Assembly: GCF_032397745.1 (NCBI RefSeq)
Contig: NZ_CP135921.1
Coordinates: 62,001-126,000, forward strand
Source: Bradyrhizobium prioriisuperbiae
GTDB lineage: Bacteria; Pseudomonadota; Alphaproteobacteria; Rhizobiales; Xanthobacteraceae
Reading direction: 5' to 3'
DNA length: 64,000 nucleotides
The first letter of the stretch is position 1. Each line of letters begins with the position of its first letter. The notes below the pieces were generated by a model. It saw nothing but the letters and a program-made list of their open reading frames with translations, was not told where the DNA came from and ran no database searches. The position numbers and the translations under genes were made by a program. Below, in pieces: positions 62,394 through 64,000 of the stretch.

Positions 62394-63845
62394 CTATCGG
62401 TCGAGTCCGCCGAGCAGGATATATTTGATGTCGACATATTCCTCGATGCCATGACGCGATCCCTCGCGCCCGAGGCCGGATTCCTTGACGCCGCCGAACG
62501 GAACCACATCGGCACCCAGCAGCGCGGAATTGACGCCAACCATGCCCGACTCCAGCGCTTCCGCGACCCGGAACACCCGGCCGAGGTCACGAGCGTAGAA
62601 ATACGCCGCCAGCCCGAACGGCGAGGCATTGGCCTGCGCGATCACGTCAGCTTCGTCGCTAAAACGATAGATCGGGGCCACCGGACCAAAGGTTTCCTCG
62701 TTGGTGATGACCATCTCGGTGGTCACCTCCGACAGCACCGTCGGCTGGAAGTAGGTCCGTCCGAGTTCGTGCCGCTTGCCGCCGGTAACGATCTGCGCGC
62801 CCTTGGCGGCGGCGTCCGCCAGATGCCGCTCCACCTTGTCGATCGCCTCGCTGGTGATCAGCGGCCCCTGGGTCACGCCGGCGTCGAGGCCGTTGCCGAC
62901 CTTGAGGCCTTTGACCTTCTCCGCGAGCTTCTGCACGAACGCGTCGTAGATCCTGTCCTGGGCGTAGATGCGATTGGCGCAGACGCAGGTTTGACCCATG
63001 TTGCGAAACTTCGACACCATGGCGCCTTCGACGGCGGCATCCAGGTCCGCATCATCGAACACGATGAACGGCGCGTTGCCGCCGAGTTCAAGTCCGACTT
63101 TCTTCACGGTCGATGCGGCCTGGCGCATCAGGATCTTGCCCACTTCCGTCGAGCCGGTGAAGCTGATGGCCCGCACGGTGGAGTGTTCAGTCAAGACCTT
63201 GCCGATCGCGGGCGCGTCGCCGGTGATGATGTTGAGGACGCCGGGCGGAATGCCGGCCCGCTGCGCCAGCACGCCGAGCGCCAGCGCGGTCAGCGGCGTT
63301 TCCGGCGCCGGCTTGACGATCACGGTGCAGCCGGCCGCCAACGCCGGCGCGACCTTGCGCGTGATCATCGCCGCCGGGAAATTCCACGGCGTGATCGCGG
63401 CCACGACGCCGACCGGCTGCTTGATGACGAGGGTGCGGGAATCAGCGCGATGCGACGGAATGGTCTCGCCATAGATGCGCCGGGCTTCCTCGGCATAGAA
63501 CTCGACGAAAGAGGCCGCATACTCGATTTCACCCTTGGCTTCCGTCAGCGGCTTGCCCTGCTCCGAGGTCAACAGCAGCGCGAGATCTTCGCGATGGGCA
63601 AGGATCAGGTCGTTCCAGCGGCGCAGGATGGTCGCGCGCTCCTTGGCGAGCAGCTTCGACCATTTCGGAAAGGCGGCGCCGGCCGCGCGTACGGCCGTCA
63701 AGGCTTCGCCGGCGCCGAACTGCGGCACCTTGCCGACGAGGTCGCCGGTGGCCGGATTGTGCACGGGATCGACGGGGCTGCCGGTCCATTCGCCGCCAAT
63801 CAGGCAACGATCAACCAGCAAAGCGGGATCAGTCAGTTTCAGCAT
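62394..63845 (-). CDS. gabD: Succinate-semialdehyde dehydrogenase GabD
   Basis: A 483-residue NAD(P)-dependent aldehyde dehydrogenase. E253 (LELGGNAPF) and the nucleophile C287 (RNMGQTCVCANR) are in place, with NFPAAMITRKVAPALAAGC and FTGSTEVGK for the cofactor. It oxidises succinate semialdehyde to succinate. It follows the aminotransferase gene, 31 bp apart, as in gab operons. The start is ATG 63845. Confidence 0.93.
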   Translation of the reverse strand: MLKLTDPALLVDRCLIGGEWTGSPVDPVHNPATGDLVGKVPQFGAGEALTAVRAAGAAFPKWSKLLAKERATILRRWNDLILAHREDLALLLTSEQGKPLTEAKGEIEYAASFVEFYAEEARRIYGETIPSHRADSRTLVIKQPVGVVAAITPWNFPAAMITRKVAPALAAGCTVIVKPAPETPLTALALGVLAQRAGIPPGVLNIITGDAPAIGKVLTEHSTVRAISFTGSTEVGKILMRQAASTVKKVGLELGGNAPFIVFDDADLDAAVEGAMVSKFRNMGQTCVCANRIYAQDRIYDAFVQKLAEKVKGLKVGNGLDAGVTQGPLITSEAIDKVERHLADAAAKGAQIVTGGKRHELGRTYFQPTVLSEVTTEMVITNEETFGPVAPIYRFSDEADVIAQANASPFGLAAYFYARDLGRVFRVAEALESGMVGVNSALLGADVVPFGGVKESGLGREGSRHGIEEYVDIKYILLGGLDR

Positions 63846-63876
63846 ATCAAATCATCCCGATACTTGAGGAAAAGTC

Positions 63877-64000
63877 CTAGGCCACGAGGCATTCTTCCAG
63901 AATGGCAAGCCCCTCATCGACGATCTCATCCGAAGCCGTCAGCGGCACCAGGATGCGAATGGTGTTGGCCGCGGTGCCGCACGACAGCAGGATCAAGCCG
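63877..64000 (-). CDS. gabT: 4-aminobutyrate aminotransferase, C-terminal end (cut by window end)
   Basis: The visible 40 residues read GLILLSCGTAANTIRILVPL, then TASDEIVDEGLAILEECLVA, the C-terminal strand and last helix of GabT-type class III aminotransferases. The stop TAG is at 63877-63879. It is upstream of gabD on the same strand, completing the pair that converts 4-aminobutyrate to succinate. Confidence 0.8.
   Translation of the reverse strand, partial: GLILLSCGTAANTIRILVPLTASDEIVDEGLAILEECLVA

Noticed and set aside
1..64000. tRNA, rRNA and riboswitch genes
   Set aside because: No cloverleaf or conserved rRNA segment was seen by eye in the gaps; a covariance search was not possible.

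Overview
The window is high-GC chromosomal DNA from an alphaproteobacterium, most likely the Bradyrhizobium / Rhodopseudomonas / Afipia group (order Hyphomicrobiales). The basis is gene content (Tct and Liv uptake systems, a FixJ-like regulator, DUF4170, an Omp25-like porin, IS30 and IS1182 elements) and the repeated REP-like palindromes between genes. No rRNA, tRNA or CRISPR array was seen. The window reads as metabolic and transport accessory DNA rather than a housekeeping region.

Layout. 0-3.5 kb: end of a metallophosphoesterase, a membrane-anchored hypothetical, DUF4170, and a ScfR/RamB-type acyl-CoA-responsive regulator. 3.6-7.1 kb: tripartite tricarboxylate transporter (tctC-tctB-tctA) preceded by a small membrane ORF. 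7.6-9.5 kb: a secreted TPR protein broken by a one-base frameshift. 9.8-12.1 kb: MASE1 histidine kinase and FixJ-like regulator. 12.2-14.5 kb: DUF417 (RclC-like) and AhpD-like genes divergent from a cupin-AraC regulator. 14.5-17.7 kb: an IS30 and an IS1182 element that both split one intergenic repeat, whose intact copy lies at 9.6 kb. 17.8-21.6 kb: XRE-cupin regulator, MHS-type transporter, MOSC protein and VanB-type reductase. 21.6-25.7 kb: Gram-negative sortase and its single LPQTA-tagged VIT/VWA target, with an XRE regulator. 25.7-33.3 kb: alpha/beta hydrolase, MarR/MFS pair, many small genes, and a junction of two decayed genes (ABA4-like and a histidine kinase). 33.4-42 kb: branched-chain/amide-type ABC transporter with an amidase, a cytosolic AmiC-like sensor and a MarR regulator.

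43.5-55.5 kb is the most coherent and unusual part. A LysR regulator sits beside a cupin, a cysteine hydrolase, an FAD oxidoreductase, a flavodoxin-fold reductase, an alpha/beta hydrolase, a creatininase-like amidohydrolase, an NMT1-type ABC transporter, a TrzN/8-oxoguanine-deaminase-like amidohydrolase, a Rieske oxygenase and an ATC-hydrolase-like protein. The same 17-bp palindrome, with a perfect T-N11-A LysR box, lies in both divergent promoter regions of this cluster, 5.2 kb apart. I infer a LysR-controlled regulon for import and oxidative-hydrolytic breakdown of an N-rich, probably heterocyclic, compound. The substrate cannot be named from sequence alone.

55.6-64 kb: a dipeptide/oligopeptide ABC transporter (dppA-B-C and a fused DF ATPase) downstream of an M20 deacylase, gabD and the end of gabT, which suggests uptake and breakdown of a gamma-aminobutyryl or similar N-acyl amine. 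At least three gene starts were moved inward from the longest ORF because Shine-Dalgarno sequence and family alignment agreed.
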